DNA of 64,000 nt from Halovivax limisalsi (GCF_023093535.1 NZ_CP095757.1:2852001-2916000); one strand, 5' to 3'; counted from the first letter of the stretch, positions 50,658 through 63,401 are shown. Translations and numbers: made by a program. The notes: generated from the sequence alone by a model not told the origin.

Positions 50658-51257
50658 TGACCCACGGCGAGTGAAGCCGCTCCAGGGGAAGTGATACGAT
50701 AGCCGCCGATCCTCCAGGAAATCGGTTCGGCGGGGAACCTGCGAATCACGGAGCGCACCCGCTCACTGCGGCCGTGGAACCGACCGCTGACGGCAAACTC
50801 GTACCGTACCACCGCCTGAGCGTCGCTACCGGCGACGTACACGGTAACAGGGCATCACTGACGCGCCAGAATTTTATATAGCACTATGCCATATACGCGT
50901 CCAACATAACCGACCCCATATAAATAGTCGGCGGTCCGCGAGCACGACCGGAGTCGCCGTGATCGCCTCGGGTCGCGCGGCCGCGGGTACAACGCTTTTT
51001 ACGGAGACCGGCCCGGGCAGTGAGTCGGGTGCGACGATCAGAAGCCAGCGATCGGTTACACCGGTTTACCGAGAAGACGTTCCCAGTTTCCCGAGTAGTA
51101 CTTCGCGCGAGCGGGGCGCGTGCTGGAGAACGATCCCAACCGGTACCGAACGGTTCGTCCGATATCGATGGACGGGTGCCGCCGTTCGATCGCGACCGTT
51201 TCCCACGAAGCACGTGAGGGCAATAACGCTAAGGGCGTTCGTAACCGAGTACGGGTC
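50658..51257. other. Long gene-poor stretch between tetR and cdc48
   Basis: No protein-like frame. It holds an A+T-rich patch (50868-50930) with TTTTATATA (50872-50880) and a canonical CATATAAATAG (50917-50927) on the + strand, plus CTTTTTACGG at 50995-51004. No gene starts at the expected distance except two basic frames that do not look haloarchaeal (GTG 50959, 100 aa; GTG 51020, 65 aa). A non-coding RNA transcribed toward cdc48 would fit the boxes. Confidence 0.5.
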
Positions 51258-51341
51258 GTGAGCGCGAACGGAGCGGACAGTGAGCAAAAGAGCTATCCGG
51301 CGGGCTGCCGGAACACAGACAGCGTCCACCACAATCTATGA
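51258..51341 (+). CDS. 27-codon leader mini-ORF before cdc48
   Basis: GTG 51258 to TGA 51339-51341, 27 residues, beginning [16 protein letters not shown] and ending DSVHHNL. Its TGA overlaps the cdc48 ATG at 51338 (ATGA). A weak TATA-like CGCTAAGG (51228-51235) lies 27 bases upstream. The frame is open upstream to an ATG at 51120, so a longer version is possible. Evidence is arrangement only. Confidence 0.35.
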   Translation: MSANGADSEQKSYPAGCRNTDSVHHNL

Positions 51342-53566
51342 ACGAAGTGCAACTGGAGGTCGCGAAGGCGTACCCGAACGATTCGGGGCGGGGGATCGCC
51401 CGATTGGATCCGGATACGCTGCTGCACCTGAAGCTGAGTCCCGGAGACATCATCGAGATCGAAGGCGCGGACACGACCGCCGCGAAGGTCTGGCGAGCCG
51501 ACCGGCAGGACTGGAACACGGAGACGGTCCGCATCGACGGCTTCACGCGCCAGAACGCGGAGGTCGGTATCGGCGAACGAGTGACGATCCGGAAGGCCGA
51601 GGCGACGAAGGCCGACTCGCTCGTGCTCGCGCCGCCGGAAGAAGCCTCCGTGCAGTTCGGCTCGGACGCGGCGGGGATGGTCAAGCGCCAGATCCTAAAG
51701 CGGCCGGTCGTCGGCCGCGACATCGTTCCCGTCATGTCCTCGACGAACCACCCGTTCATGCGCTCTCCCGGCCAGGCGATCCCGCTCATCGCGGTCGAGA
51801 CCGAGCCCGAGGGGGTCGTTCTCATCACGGAGGACACCGACGTCGAACTCCGCGAGGAGCCGATCTCGGGCTTCGAGAAGACCGGCGGCGGGATCACCTA
51901 CGAGGACATCGGCGGCCTCCAGAACGAGATCCAGCGGGTGCGGGAGATGGTGGAACTCCCGATGAAACACCCCCAGATCTTCAAGAAGCTGGGCATCGAG
52001 CCGCCCCAGGGCGTCCTGCTGCACGGCCCGCCGGGAACCGGCAAGACCCTGCTCGCGAAGGCCGTCGCCAACGAGACGTCGGCGTCGTTCTTCTCGATCG
52101 CCGGCCCGGAGATCATCTCGAAGTACTACGGCGAGTCCGAACAGCAGTTACGCGAGATCTTCGAGGACGCCAGCGAGGAGTCGCCGGCGATCATCTTCAT
52201 CGACGAACTCGACTCCATCGCGCCCAAGCGCGAGGACGTCACCGGTGAGGTCGAACGGCGCGTCGTCGCGCAGCTGCTGACGATGATGGACGGCCTCGAG
52301 GCGCGCGGGCAGGTGATCGTCATCGCGGCGACCAACCGCGTCGACAGCGTCGACCCCGCGCTGCGCAGGCCGGGCCGCTTCGACCGGGAGATCGAGATTG
52401 GCGTCCCCGACGAGGCCGGTCGCGAAGAGATTCTCCAAATCCACACGCGGGGCATGCCGCTTTCCGACGACGTCAACCTCTCGAACCTGGCCGACGAGAC
52501 CCACGGCTTCGTCGGCGCCGACATCGAGAGCCTGACGAAAGAAGCTGCGATGAAGGCGCTGCGCCGGTACCTGCCGGAGATCGACCTCGACGAGGAGGAC
52601 ATCCCGCCGACGCTCATCGACCGGATGATCGTCAAGCGCGACGACTTCGGCGGCGCGCTGAACGAGGTCGAACCCTCCGCGATGCGCGAGGTCCTGGTCG
52701 AGTTGCCGAAGATCACCTGGGACAACGTCGGCGGCCTCCACGACGCCAAAGACCAGGTCAAGGAGGCCGTCGAGTGGCCGCTCAACAGCCCCGAGAAGTT
52801 CGACCGGCTGGGCATCGACCCGCCCGCGGGCGTCCTGCTCTACGGTCCGCCGGGTACCGGGAAGACGCTCATGGCGAAGGCGGTCGCGAACGAGACCAAC
52901 GCCAACTTCATCTCGGTTCGCGGCCCGCAGCTGCTCTCGAAGTGGGTCGGCGAGTCCGAGAAGGCGATCCGCCAGACCTTCCGCAAGGCCCGGCAGGTCT
53001 CGCCCACCGTCGTCTTCTTCGACGAACTCGACGCGCTGGCGCCCGGACGGGGCGGCGAGGTCGGCTCGAACGTCTCCGAGCGCGTCGTCAACCAGCTGCT
53101 GACCGAACTCGACGGGCTCGAAGAGATGGGCGACGTCATGGTGATCGGCGCGACCAACCGCCCGGACATGATCGACCCCGCGCTACTGCGCTCGGGCCGG
53201 TTCGACCGGCTGGTCATGATCGGCGAACCCGACACCGAGGGCCGCGAGCGCATCCTCGAGATCCACACCGAGGACACGCCGCTGGCCGCCGACGTCAGCC
53301 TCCGCGAGATCGCCGAGATCACCGACGGCTACGTCGGCTCCGACCTCGAATCCATCGGACGCGAGGCCGCGATCGAGGCGCTGCGCGAGGACGACGAGGC
53401 CGACGTCGTCGAGATGCGCCACTTCAGACAGGCCCTCGAGAACGTCCGGCCGACGATCACCGAGGACATCCTCGAGTACTACGAACAGATCGAAGAGGAG
53501 TTCCGCGGCGGCACCACTCGCGATCCCGTCACCGGTCGACGCGGCAGTCGCATCGGCTTCCAGTAA
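51338..53566 (+). CDS. cdc48: CDC48/VAT-type AAA+ ATPase
   Basis: Hexameric unfoldase that extracts and unfolds proteins, feeding the proteasome in archaea. The 742-residue protein has the N-domain (about 1-180; double-psi barrel with [25 protein letters not shown]) and two AAA domains. D1: Walker A GPPGTGKT at residues 230-237, Walker B FIDELDSI, Arg fingers in [17 protein letters not shown]2: Walker A GPPGTGKT at 503-510, Walker B FFDELDAL, and [15 protein letters not shown]. The pore loop KYYGESE/KWVGESE is present in each. The C-terminal end is short and basic. It is a single gene; a 27-codon frame overlaps its ATG. Confidence 0.97.
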   Translation: MNEVQLEVAKAYPNDSGRGIARLDPDTLLHLKLSPGDIIEIEGADTTAAKVWRADRQDWNTETVRIDGFTRQNAEVGIGERVTIRKAEATKADSLVLAPPEEASVQFGSDAAGMVKRQILKRPVVGRDIVPVMSSTNHPFMRSPGQAIPLIAVETEPEGVVLITEDTDVELREEPISGFEKTGGGITYEDIGGLQNEIQRVREMVELPMKHPQIFKKLGIEPPQGVLLHGPPGTGKTLLAKAVANETSASFFSIAGPEIISKYYGESEQQLREIFEDASEESPAIIFIDELDSIAPKREDVTGEVERRVVAQLLTMMDGLEARGQVIVIAATNRVDSVDPALRRPGRFDREIEIGVPDEAGREEILQIHTRGMPLSDDVNLSNLADETHGFVGADIESLTKEAAMKALRRYLPEIDLDEEDIPPTLIDRMIVKRDDFGGALNEVEPSAMREVLVELPKITWDNVGGLHDAKDQVKEAVEWPLNSPEKFDRLGIDPPAGVLLYGPPGTGKTLMAKAVANETNANFISVRGPQLLSKWVGESEKAIRQTFRKARQVSPTVVFFDELDALAPGRGGEVGSNVSERVVNQLLTELDGLEEMGDVMVIGATNRPDMIDPALLRSGRFDRLVMIGEPDTEGRERILEIHTEDTPLAADVSLREIAEITDGYVGSDLESIGREAAIEALREDDEADVVEMRHFRQALENVRPTITEDILEYYEQIEEEFRGGTTRDPVTGRRGSRIGFQ

Positions 53567-53670
53567 CCCGACGACCGGGCTCAGCGCACTTTCGCTCCCA
53601 CGGGCCCATCGGAGTATCGGCGACAACCCTCCGTCCGCGACCGCCGCCATCGTCTCCTGCCGACCGTCGC

Positions 53671-54579
53671 CTAGTCACGGCGCGTCAGTTCTCGACGGAT
53701 CGCGTCGCGTTTGACGAGGAGGAATCCGAGGAAGATCAGTCCGAATCCGACCATCGTGGGCGTATCGACCGTCTGGCCGAGGTAGGCCCAGCCGACGACC
53801 GCCGCGACGATCGGGGCCACGTAGGAGACCATGTTGATCTCGACGGCGCCGAGTCGTTCGAGCAAGTCGAAGTAGATCAGAAAGCCGATCGCGCTCGCGA
53901 AGATCGAGAGGTACGCGATCGCGCCCACGGCTTCCCCGACGAGCCAATCGTCGACGGCGAAGCGCTCGCCGAGGCCCGCGCTCAGCACGTGGAGGACGAG
54001 CGCGCCGCCGAGCATCGACCACGCCTCCATCGTCTCGATGCGGAGGTCCGCGTCGATCCGACGGGTGAGGACGCTCCCGAGTGCGAACGCCGCCGCGGCG
54101 GCGAAGACCAGCAGGTTCGCGACCGTCCCCGTCGCCAGCAGGTTCGACGGATCGGGCCGGGCGATAACGAGCACGCCGACGAGTCCGACCCCGACCCCGA
54201 CCACGCCGACCGGCGACAGGGCGTCCTGCGGAACCAGCGCCCGGGCGAAACCGGTCGTGAGGACCGGCGACAGGCTCACGAGGACGGCCGCGGCCGCGGC
54301 GGTCGTGTTGCGCTGCCCGACGAAGAGGAAGGCGTGGTAGGCGGCGATCATCAAGAGTGCGCCGACCGCGATGGCCGACCAGGACGCTCGATCGCGGGGG
54401 ATCACGTCCTCGACCACGACCGCCGCGTAGCCGAGCATGAGGAGTCCCGCGATGTCGTACCGGATCGCCGCGAACAGGATCGGCGGCAGGTACCCGAGGC
54501 CGACGTCGATCGCGACGAACGCGGACCCCCAGGCGAACGCCAGGACGAGAAACAGCCCAACGGATCGATACTGGCTCAC
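53671..54579 (-). CDS. DMT-superfamily (EamA) permease
   Basis: Membrane transporter of 302 residues with ten predicted helices in two EamA repeats. The first repeat contains FAWGSAFVAIDVGLGYLPPILFAAIRYDIAGLL; the second contains LLERLGAVEINMVSYVAPIVAAVVGW and ends in a basic tail (LVKRDAIRRELTRRD). Members export metabolites or amino acids, and the substrate cannot be read from sequence. ATG 54579 (MSQYRSVGLF) is the natural start. Isolated gene. Confidence 0.9.
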   Translation of the reverse strand: MSQYRSVGLFLVLAFAWGSAFVAIDVGLGYLPPILFAAIRYDIAGLLMLGYAAVVVEDVIPRDRASWSAIAVGALLMIAAYHAFLFVGQRNTTAAAAAVLVSLSPVLTTGFARALVPQDALSPVGVVGVGVGLVGVLVIARPDPSNLLATGTVANLLVFAAAAAFALGSVLTRRIDADLRIETMEAWSMLGGALVLHVLSAGLGERFAVDDWLVGEAVGAIAYLSIFASAIGFLIYFDLLERLGAVEINMVSYVAPIVAAVVGWAYLGQTVDTPTMVGFGLIFLGFLLVKRDAIRRELTRRD

Positions 54580-54649
54580 TGCCGGGAGTGAGACCCTTCG
54601 GTAGGTATTGGTTTCGATTCGATACTACGAGCCGAGCGGTGACCCGCGG

Positions 54650-55138
54650 CTACTCGTCCGCGACGGCGTCGGGAAGGAACGGGCCGAGATCGGTGTGTTC
54701 GAACACCACGTAGTCGTTGTTCAACCGCCGACAGAACACCCGAAGTCGGCCATTCGTCCGAATCGTCTCGAGGGTTCCCCGGGGATCGGAGCGTTCGTAG
54801 TACGCCGGGACGAAGACGGCGGTCTCGGAAACTGGGTCCCGTTCGACGATCAGGAGGTAGATGACACCCCCGCTCTCGGCCGCAAAGACCTCGACGTCAC
54901 CGAACGAGTTCTCGTCGACTAATCCTTCGAGTTCCTCGTACTCGTCGCCGGGGAGCAAGACGTCCAGTCCCGTCCGGTCGTCCGTGTCCACGAGGACCGC
55001 GTCGCCGGGATGGAGTTCGAGAGCGCTCCAGCCACGGTCCCGGTACGAATCGGCGGTCGCCGACATGTCCGCGAGGACCGACTGCCAGCCATCAGTCCCC
55101 ACGATGTTTCTGGGGACGTCACCTGCCGGATCGTCCAT
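54650..55138 (-). CDS. Conserved haloarchaeal protein, unknown function (162 aa)
   Basis: Soluble acidic protein. It has the start MDDPAGDVPRNIVGTDGWQSVL, LADMSATADSYRDRGWSALELHPGDAVLVD, a central GLDVLLPGDEYEELEGLVDE and beta-rich FAAESGGVIYLLIVERDP followed by AVFVPAYYER. I recognise the general type from haloarchaea but know of no function. TATA-like CGTTTATGCC (55161-55170, minus strand) lies 28 bases upstream. It is divergent from the peptide importer; a regulatory link is possible but unsupported. Confidence 0.82.
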   Translation of the reverse strand: MDDPAGDVPRNIVGTDGWQSVLADMSATADSYRDRGWSALELHPGDAVLVDTDDRTGLDVLLPGDEYEELEGLVDENSFGDVEVFAAESGGVIYLLIVERDPVSETAVFVPAYYERSDPRGTLETIRTNGRLRVFCRRLNNDYVVFEHTDLGPFLPDAVADE

Positions 55139-55160
55139 GTGTCACTCGCGGAGAGGGCCG

Positions 55161-55170
55161 GGCATAAACG
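55161..55170 (-). promoter_or_regulatory. TATA-like box of the 162-aa gene
   Basis: CGTTTATGCC on the minus strand, centred 28 bases before ATG 55138. Confidence 0.55.
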
Positions 55171-55207
55171 TTTCTCACTGATTCGTCCGGCGAAACGGGC
55201 GCTCCAC

Positions 55208-55217
55208 AAATTATTTC
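55208..55217 (+). promoter_or_regulatory. TATA-like box of the peptide ABC ATPase
   Basis: AAATTATTTC centred 30 bases before the GTG at 55243, supporting the GTG start. Confidence 0.55.
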
Positions 55218-55242
55218 TTCACCGGCCGGCGAGTAACGGCCA

Positions 55243-58296
<3,054 letters not shown>

Positions 58297-58481
58297 CGCG
58301 CGAGCCCAACACCGCTGGCGGGAACTCGACCATCTTACGGCGCTATGCCGGCGGTTGGGCCAATGAAATCGATCCTATCCGCATTGACGGCTGCCAGATC
58401 ACGATACCGCCGACGGGTAGTGACGGATTTACTTACGTATGCATTCGATAAAGAATGAGAAAGGATATCACACATCGGTAC

Positions 58482-58488
58482 GTTTATC
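58482..58488 (+). promoter_or_regulatory. TATA-like box of the peptide-binding lipoprotein gene
   Basis: GTTTATC centred 29 bases before ATG 58514; this favours 58514 over the in-frame ATGs at 58439 and 58490. Confidence 0.6.
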
Positions 58489-58513
58489 TATGTCGAAATT
58501 AACGCCACTTAGC

Positions 58514-60238
58514 ATGGAAGGTGCTGACAACGACGACGCCTCCAGGCGGAGCTTCCTGAAGACAACTGGCACGGCGGCCGTGGTGGCAGCTTCGGTGGGA
58601 ACCACAGCCGGCTGTATGAGTAACCAGCCCGAAGATGGCGAGGACGGTGATGACGGCGAAGATGGCAATGATGGTAGCGACGGTGAAGACGGCGGTGACG
58701 GCGGAAGTAGCGGCGGCACGTTGCGATACGGACGCGGTGCCCACTCCTCAACGCTCGATCCGCAGAATTCGACGAGCGGCGAGGTTGCAAAAGTCACGAA
58801 CCAGATCTACGACGGCCTGCTCGGCTTCGAACCCGGTGGGTCAGCGCTCGTCGAGAGTCTCGCGACCGATTGGGAGATGGACGGCGACTCGGTTACGCTC
58901 ACGTTGCGGCAGGATGCCCAGTTCGCCGACGGGACCGAGTTCACCGCCGAGGACTTCATCGCGACGTACCGGCGATTCGTCGACGAGGACTACGAGTACA
59001 ACTTCCCAGAGGCGTCGGCCTACGGCTCGTTAATGCTCGGAAACTGGATCGACAGCGTCGAAGCGGACGGGGACTACGCGCTGAATATTACACTGAACAA
59101 TACCTACGCACCGTTCTTGCGCAACCTCGCGATGTTCGCTACCGCCGTCCTCCCCAAGGACGGTATCGAGAGTGGCTTCGACTTCAATGCCGACGCGAAC
59201 GGAACCGGCCCATTCCAGCTCGACCAGCTCGACGACGCGAACGGGCGGATCCGTCTCGTCCCCAACGAGAACTACTGGGGCGAGGGTCCGCACGTCGACG
59301 AACTGTTGTTTCTCGAGTACGGTGAACCAAACACGCGCGCCCAGGCGCTCGCCGAGGGCGAGACCGAGATCGTCGATACGCTCAATCCGAGCGCCATCTC
59401 GATCGTCGAAGGCGCCGGTAATGCCTCGGTCGTGAGTCAACAGGGAATCAACATCGGCTACATGGGGTTCAACCTGTCCCGCGTCGAGGAGTTCCGCGAC
59501 GTGCGGGTCCGCCAGGCCATCAGCCACGCGATCAATACCGAAGCGATCGTCAACGAGGTGTACTCCGGTATCGCCGATCAAGCGAGTCAACCGTGCCCGC
59601 CGGCGATCACGTTCGGGCACAACGACGATCTCAGCCCGTACGAATACGACACGGACAAGGCACAGTCACTGCTAGAGGAGGCAGGCTACGGCGACGGCTT
59701 CTCGTTCACCCTGACGACGTTCCAGAACTCGCGGGGATACAACCCGGCGCCGACGTCGACCGCCGAGACGATTCGGACGAACCTGAGCGACGTCGGTATC
59801 GACGTCACGATCGACGATCGTCCCTTCGCCGACTTCCTCGAGTACACGGGGGCCGGCAACCACGACGCCTTGACGCTGGGTTGGTACACCGACAACGCAG
59901 ACCCCGACAACTTCTACTACGCCTTGCTGCACCCGCAGGTCGAACCGCCGGAAGGCCAGGACTACATCGACAGCTTCGACGTAGAGGGATACAACACCTC
60001 GAATCGCACTGCGTGGGCCAACACTGAGTTCATGGATCTCGTCGAACAGGGCCAGCAGACCGCCGCACAGGACGAGCGTCAAGAGCTGTACTATCAGGCC
60101 GCAGAGATCGCCCACGAGCAGGCGCCGTGGGTCTATATCGACTACGCCCAGGAGATCCGCGGTGTCCACGACAAAGTGAGCAACTATACCGTCTCGGCCA
60201 TCAGTGGTCCGCACCTCCACCTCGTGTCGGTCGAATAA
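58514..60238 (+). CDS. Peptide ABC transporter substrate-binding lipoprotein (SBP_bac_5)
   Basis: Extracellular, membrane-anchored peptide receptor of 574 residues. The N-terminus has a twin-arginine signal with lipobox: ASRRSFLKTTGTAAVVAASV then TAGC, so it is exported folded by Tat and lipid-anchored at Cys. A Gly/Asp/Glu-rich linker of about 30 residues follows (EDGEDGDDGEDGNDGSDGED). The binding domain shows TLRYGRGAHSSTLDPQNS-like start, the DPxxY motif NQIYDGLLGFEP, VTLTLRQDAQFADGTEFTAEDF and DVRVRQAISHAINTEAIV typical of the family. It has its own promoter, so it is likely expressed above the ATPase level. Confidence 0.95.
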   Translation: MEGADNDDASRRSFLKTTGTAAVVAASVGTTAGCMSNQPEDGEDGDDGEDGNDGSDGEDGGDGGSSGGTLRYGRGAHSSTLDPQNSTSGEVAKVTNQIYDGLLGFEPGGSALVESLATDWEMDGDSVTLTLRQDAQFADGTEFTAEDFIATYRRFVDEDYEYNFPEASAYGSLMLGNWIDSVEADGDYALNITLNNTYAPFLRNLAMFATAVLPKDGIESGFDFNADANGTGPFQLDQLDDANGRIRLVPNENYWGEGPHVDELLFLEYGEPNTRAQALAEGETEIVDTLNPSAISIVEGAGNASVVSQQGINIGYMGFNLSRVEEFRDVRVRQAISHAINTEAIVNEVYSGIADQASQPCPPAITFGHNDDLSPYEYDTDKAQSLLEEAGYGDGFSFTLTTFQNSRGYNPAPTSTAETIRTNLSDVGIDVTIDDRPFADFLEYTGAGNHDALTLGWYTDNADPDNFYYALLHPQVEPPEGQDYIDSFDVEGYNTSNRTAWANTEFMDLVEQGQQTAAQDERQELYYQAAEIAHEQAPWVYIDYAQEIRGVHDKVSNYTVSAISGPHLHLVSVE

Positions 60239-60288
60239 CGTTCGACAGTCGGGGTGCTCCGACGGATCGACTGACTTCCGCATAGGAA

Positions 60289-60298
60289 CATTTTAACA
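60289..60298 (+). promoter_or_regulatory. TATA-like box of dppB
   Basis: CATTTTAACA centred 28 bases before ATG 60322; the permease genes thus seem to have a separate leaderless promoter. Confidence 0.6.
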
Positions 60299-60321
60299 CC
60301 TCCAAAGATTCCTTTAATCAT

Positions 60322-61335
60322 ATGGTGTCGAAGCGGTTCATCGCGAAACGGCTTCTGTTGCTGGGGCCGGTGCTCTTTGGCGTCGCAACGTTCGTTTTCG
60401 CGATTTTGCATATCTCGCCCGGGGATCCGGCGGTCACGATCGGGGGCACCCGGGCCAGTAAGGAGTTCGTCGAACAGATCAGGGTCGAACTCGGGTTGAA
60501 CGAGCCACTCTGGAAGCAGTATCTCAGCTTTCTCTGGGAGACGGTCAACTTCGAGTTCGGCCAGTCCTACAAGGTCAATCGCGGGACGGCAGTCACAGAT
60601 GTTCTCGCCGCACGCCTCCCGATCACGATCGAACTCGCCGTACTGGGTCTGATCGCCGGATTACTCTTCGGCCTCCCACTCGGGATCTTGAGCGCCGTCA
60701 AGCAGGACTCGATCACCGATCACGTCTCCCGTATCGGGGCACTGGCCGGCATTAGCATTCCCATCTATTGGAGTGGTCCACTGCTCATCCTGGTGTTCGC
60801 CGTCTACCTCGATCTCCTCCCGGTGAGCGGGCGAATCGGCTCGACGTACTTCGTCAAAACCCGAACCGGATTCATTCTCGTCGATTCGTTGCTCGTCGGG
60901 AATTGGGATGCGTTCATCTCTGCCGCCCGTCATCTCGCGATGCCGATCGCGGTGCTCGGCGTGTATTCGATGGCCTTTATCTCTCGGATGATGCGATCGT
61001 CGATGCTCGAAGTTATTCGCCAGGATTACATGCGAACCGCCCGAGCGAAGGGCCAGGGCGCGAAGATAACCATCCTGAAGCACGGATTGCGAAACGCGTT
61101 CATCCCCGTCATTACCATCATCGGCATCCAGTTCGGCTCGCTGCTTGGCGGGGCGGTGCTCACCGAGACGGTATTCGAAATCAACGGCATCGGCACACTC
61201 CTCGTCTCGGCTATCCAACAGAGCGACTATCCGGTCGTCCAGGCGACGGTGCTCGTCTTCGCCCTGATGTACACGTTGGTTAACCTCGTCGTCGACATCA
61301 CCTACTCCATACTCGATCCCAGAATCAACCAATGA
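60322..61335 (+). CDS. dppB: Peptide ABC transporter permease, DppB type
   Basis: First transmembrane subunit of the importer, 337 residues, six helices. Features: RLLLLGPVLFGVATFVFAIL with the short periplasmic stretch HISPGDPAVTIGG, then ELGLNEPLWKQYLSFLWETVNFEFGQSY, and the EAA loop MRTARAKGQGAKITILKHGLRNAFIP that contacts the ATPase. These match DppB/OppB. ATG 60322 has its own promoter; the stop overlaps dppC by four bases. Confidence 0.96.
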   Translation: MVSKRFIAKRLLLLGPVLFGVATFVFAILHISPGDPAVTIGGTRASKEFVEQIRVELGLNEPLWKQYLSFLWETVNFEFGQSYKVNRGTAVTDVLAARLPITIELAVLGLIAGLLFGLPLGILSAVKQDSITDHVSRIGALAGISIPIYWSGPLLILVFAVYLDLLPVSGRIGSTYFVKTRTGFILVDSLLVGNWDAFISAARHLAMPIAVLGVYSMAFISRMMRSSMLEVIRQDYMRTARAKGQGAKITILKHGLRNAFIPVITIIGIQFGSLLGGAVLTETVFEINGIGTLLVSAIQQSDYPVVQATVLVFALMYTLVNLVVDITYSILDPRINQ

Positions 61336-62252
61336 GCACGACCACCACCACCGAATCCGCGGCCGCAAATCGGAGCATCGTCGACCGGCTTCGGGCCAAT
61401 CAGTTCCTCGTGGAACTGTTCTCGAACCGTCTCGCCGTCTTCGGACTGGCGATTATTCTCTCGATGTTCGTCGTCGCCGTCTACGCCCGGCTTACCTACG
61501 ACCTGGAAACGATAACCCGGACGATGTTCGGTCAGAATCCGAACCGGGGCGAGCCGGGTTTTGAGTACTGGTTCGGGACGGATGGCCAGGCGCGGGACAT
61601 CTACCCACGGGTCCTTTATGGAGCCTGGTTCGCACTCCTGTATGGGACGTCAGCTGTCCTCGCGTCGACGGTACTCGGCATTGGAGCCGGAGTCCTCGCG
61701 GCGTACTACGGCGACCTCACCGACAACGTGATCATGCGAACGATGGATATCCTCCTGTCGTTCCCCGCGCTCCTGTTGGCGCTCGCGCTCATCACCATCT
61801 TCCCGGACTCCTGGGGACTCTGGCGCGCGGTCGCAGCACTCACGCTGGTTTACACGCCGCGGTTTGCACGTGTCGTCCGCGGCGCGGCGCTGAAGGTACT
61901 GGAAGACGAGTTCATCGATGCGACCCAGGCCCTCGGCGCGAGCGATGCACGCCTACTGGTCAGACACGTCCTTCCCAACTGCCTCGCGCCGATTACCGTC
62001 CAGGCCACGCTGAATTACGGTCTCGCGATCATCGACATCGCGGCGCTCTCGTTCCTCGGGTTCGGCGCGGCCCCGGGCGATCCCTCCTGGGGAATGATGC
62101 TCTCCGAAGGCGTCGAGAAGGGGCTGTTCATGGGCGCGTGGTGGTGGTCGTTCTTCCCCGGCCTCTTCCTCGCCCTGACCGTGCTCGGGTTCAACCTCCT
62201 CGGCGACGGCATGCGCGACGCACTCGACCCACGAATGCGCGACGCCGTGTGA
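61332..62252 (+). CDS. dppC: Peptide ABC transporter permease, DppC type
   Basis: Second permease subunit, 306 residues. It has an N-terminal hydrophilic segment (TESAAANRSIVDRLRANQFL), a first helix, the family motif WFGTDGQARDIYPRVLYGAWFAL and the EAA loop FIDATQALGASDARLLVRHVLPNCLAPI, then GDPSWGMMLSEG and a terminal LLGDGMRDALDPRMRD. ATG overlaps the dppB stop (ATGA), so the two permeases are made in step. Confidence 0.96.
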   Translation: MSTTTTTESAAANRSIVDRLRANQFLVELFSNRLAVFGLAIILSMFVVAVYARLTYDLETITRTMFGQNPNRGEPGFEYWFGTDGQARDIYPRVLYGAWFALLYGTSAVLASTVLGIGAGVLAAYYGDLTDNVIMRTMDILLSFPALLLALALITIFPDSWGLWRAVAALTLVYTPRFARVVRGAALKVLEDEFIDATQALGASDARLLVRHVLPNCLAPITVQATLNYGLAIIDIAALSFLGFGAAPGDPSWGMMLSEGVEKGLFMGAWWWSFFPGLFLALTVLGFNLLGDGMRDALDPRMRDAV

Positions 62253-62261
62253 GCATCACTC

Positions 62262-62648
62262 ATGCGTGATTCGGGACCGGCCACGAACGATGATCGGGCC
62301 TCGGACTTTCCGAGCTGGTCACGCCAGCTCGCGCTGGCAGCCTCGCGCTGGGTCGGCCTCGGGGCAGCGATCGGCGTCGCGCTCTCGCTCGGCCTGCTCG
62401 TCGTGTTCTCACCTAAAGGTGCGACCGATACCGCCTTCGCCCTCGGGGCGCTCGTCTGCGGATTCGGGGTGACCGCCTGGTCGTCGACCGTCGGCTTGGG
62501 CGAGACGATCGAAGGGCTCCAGCAACACCTCGGCAATAACTCGGGGTGGACGAACGCCGGAGCGCGTCGGGCGTTTTTCGTCCTCTCCTGGACCGGCGCG
62601 GGGTGGATGATCGCGGCTGCACTCACATCCATCCTCCTCGACGTGTAG
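62262..62648 (+). CDS. Small membrane protein of unknown function (128 aa)
   Basis: About four hydrophobic segments: VGLGAAIGVALSLGLLVVFSP, FALGALVCGFGVTAWSS, and FFVLSWTGAGWMIAAALTSILL at the end, with a hydrophilic loop (GETIEGLQQHLGNNSGWTNAGARR). The first 20 residues are acidic. It starts nine bases after dppC and may be in the same transcript, but no transporter accessory of this type is known to me; the type is seen in haloarchaea. Confidence 0.78.
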   Translation: MRDSGPATNDDRASDFPSWSRQLALAASRWVGLGAAIGVALSLGLLVVFSPKGATDTAFALGALVCGFGVTAWSSTVGLGETIEGLQQHLGNNSGWTNAGARRAFFVLSWTGAGWMIAAALTSILLDV

Positions 62649-62745
62649 TGCCGTCGGCCGTTTACCGATCGGTTTCCGATCCGATCGTGAACAGCGTCCG
62701 GATTGGGAAACGCCCGCGTACGGCCCGCAATGATAAACGCCCGTA

Positions 62746-62755
62746 CGCTTAAGTC
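62746..62755 (+). promoter_or_regulatory. TATA-like box of the RNase H-like gene
   Basis: CGCTTAAGTC centred 28 bases before ATG 62778. Confidence 0.5.
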
Positions 62756-62777
62756 AATCGAACACCGACCGGTAGAT

Positions 62778-63401
62778 ATGGCCTTCCACGGCCGTCCCGC
62801 CCTTCGGGATCTCTTCGACGAGTCGCCGACACCGCACATCGCACATCCGCCTCGAACCCACCACCGCGACTTCTACGTGGCCACAGACGGCTCCTATCGA
62901 GCGTCAGGTGGCGGGCTGGGTGCGGTGATCGAAACCCGCGACGGCACGGTCGTCGCCAGGCTCGCCCACGCCGATACGCCGCCGGATAACAACGTCGCGG
63001 AGGTTCGGGCGCTCCACCTGGGGCTCGACGTCCTCGCCGCGCGAGCGCCGCCGGAGGCGAGCGTGGGTGTTCTCGTCGACCACGACACGCTCGCGAGTAG
63101 CCTCAACGCGGCCGTCCTCGCGCGTCGGCACCCGGACCGACGGCCACCGCACCCCGTCGACGTCCCCGCTGCGAGCGCGAATCACTGGCGGGGAATCCGC
63201 GCCCGACTCACCGGGTTCGGCGACGTCCGTGCCGCCCGGATCGACAGTCGAGAGAATCCCGCGCACCCGCTCGCGAACACGCCCGACCAGTACGAACACC
63301 TGCGTCGGGAATCACCGCGGTGCGTGCGGCCAACTCCCGTCGAACCGCCATCTCGCGGCTACCTGCCACCCTCGCGAGCCGACCGCAACGCGAGCGACTG
63401 A
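62778..63401 (+). CDS. Ribonuclease H-like protein
   Basis: Protein of 207 residues with an RNase HI-type fold that would cut RNA in RNA/DNA hybrids. The catalytic acids can be placed: Asp in FYVATDGSYRASGGGLGAVI, Glu in NNVAEVRALHLGLD, Asp in LVDHDTLAS, and a later Asp in AARIDSREN near the C-terminus. Length is like that of haloarchaeal RnhA homologues; a longer proline-rich tail (RPTPVEPPSRGYLPPSRAD) is added. ATG 62778 is chosen from the TATA-like box; the frame upstream of it is not protein-like. Confidence 0.85.
   Translation: MAFHGRPALRDLFDESPTPHIAHPPRTHHRDFYVATDGSYRASGGGLGAVIETRDGTVVARLAHADTPPDNNVAEVRALHLGLDVLAARAPPEASVGVLVDHDTLASSLNAAVLARRHPDRRPPHPVDVPAASANHWRGIRARLTGFGDVRAARIDSRENPAHPLANTPDQYEHLRRESPRCVRPTPVEPPSRGYLPPSRADRNASD

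Noticed and set aside
51020-51217. 65-aa GTG frame with a TATA-like box 20-25 bases upstream
   Set aside because: Very basic and Arg/Ser-rich, unlike proteins of this organism; the box could serve a non-coding transcript.
58614-58720. Repeated GACGGCGAAGA-like units, considered as a repeat array or CRISPR
   Set aside because: They encode the Gly/Asp/Glu linker after the lipobox of the binding protein; period and spacing are codon-driven, with no spacers.
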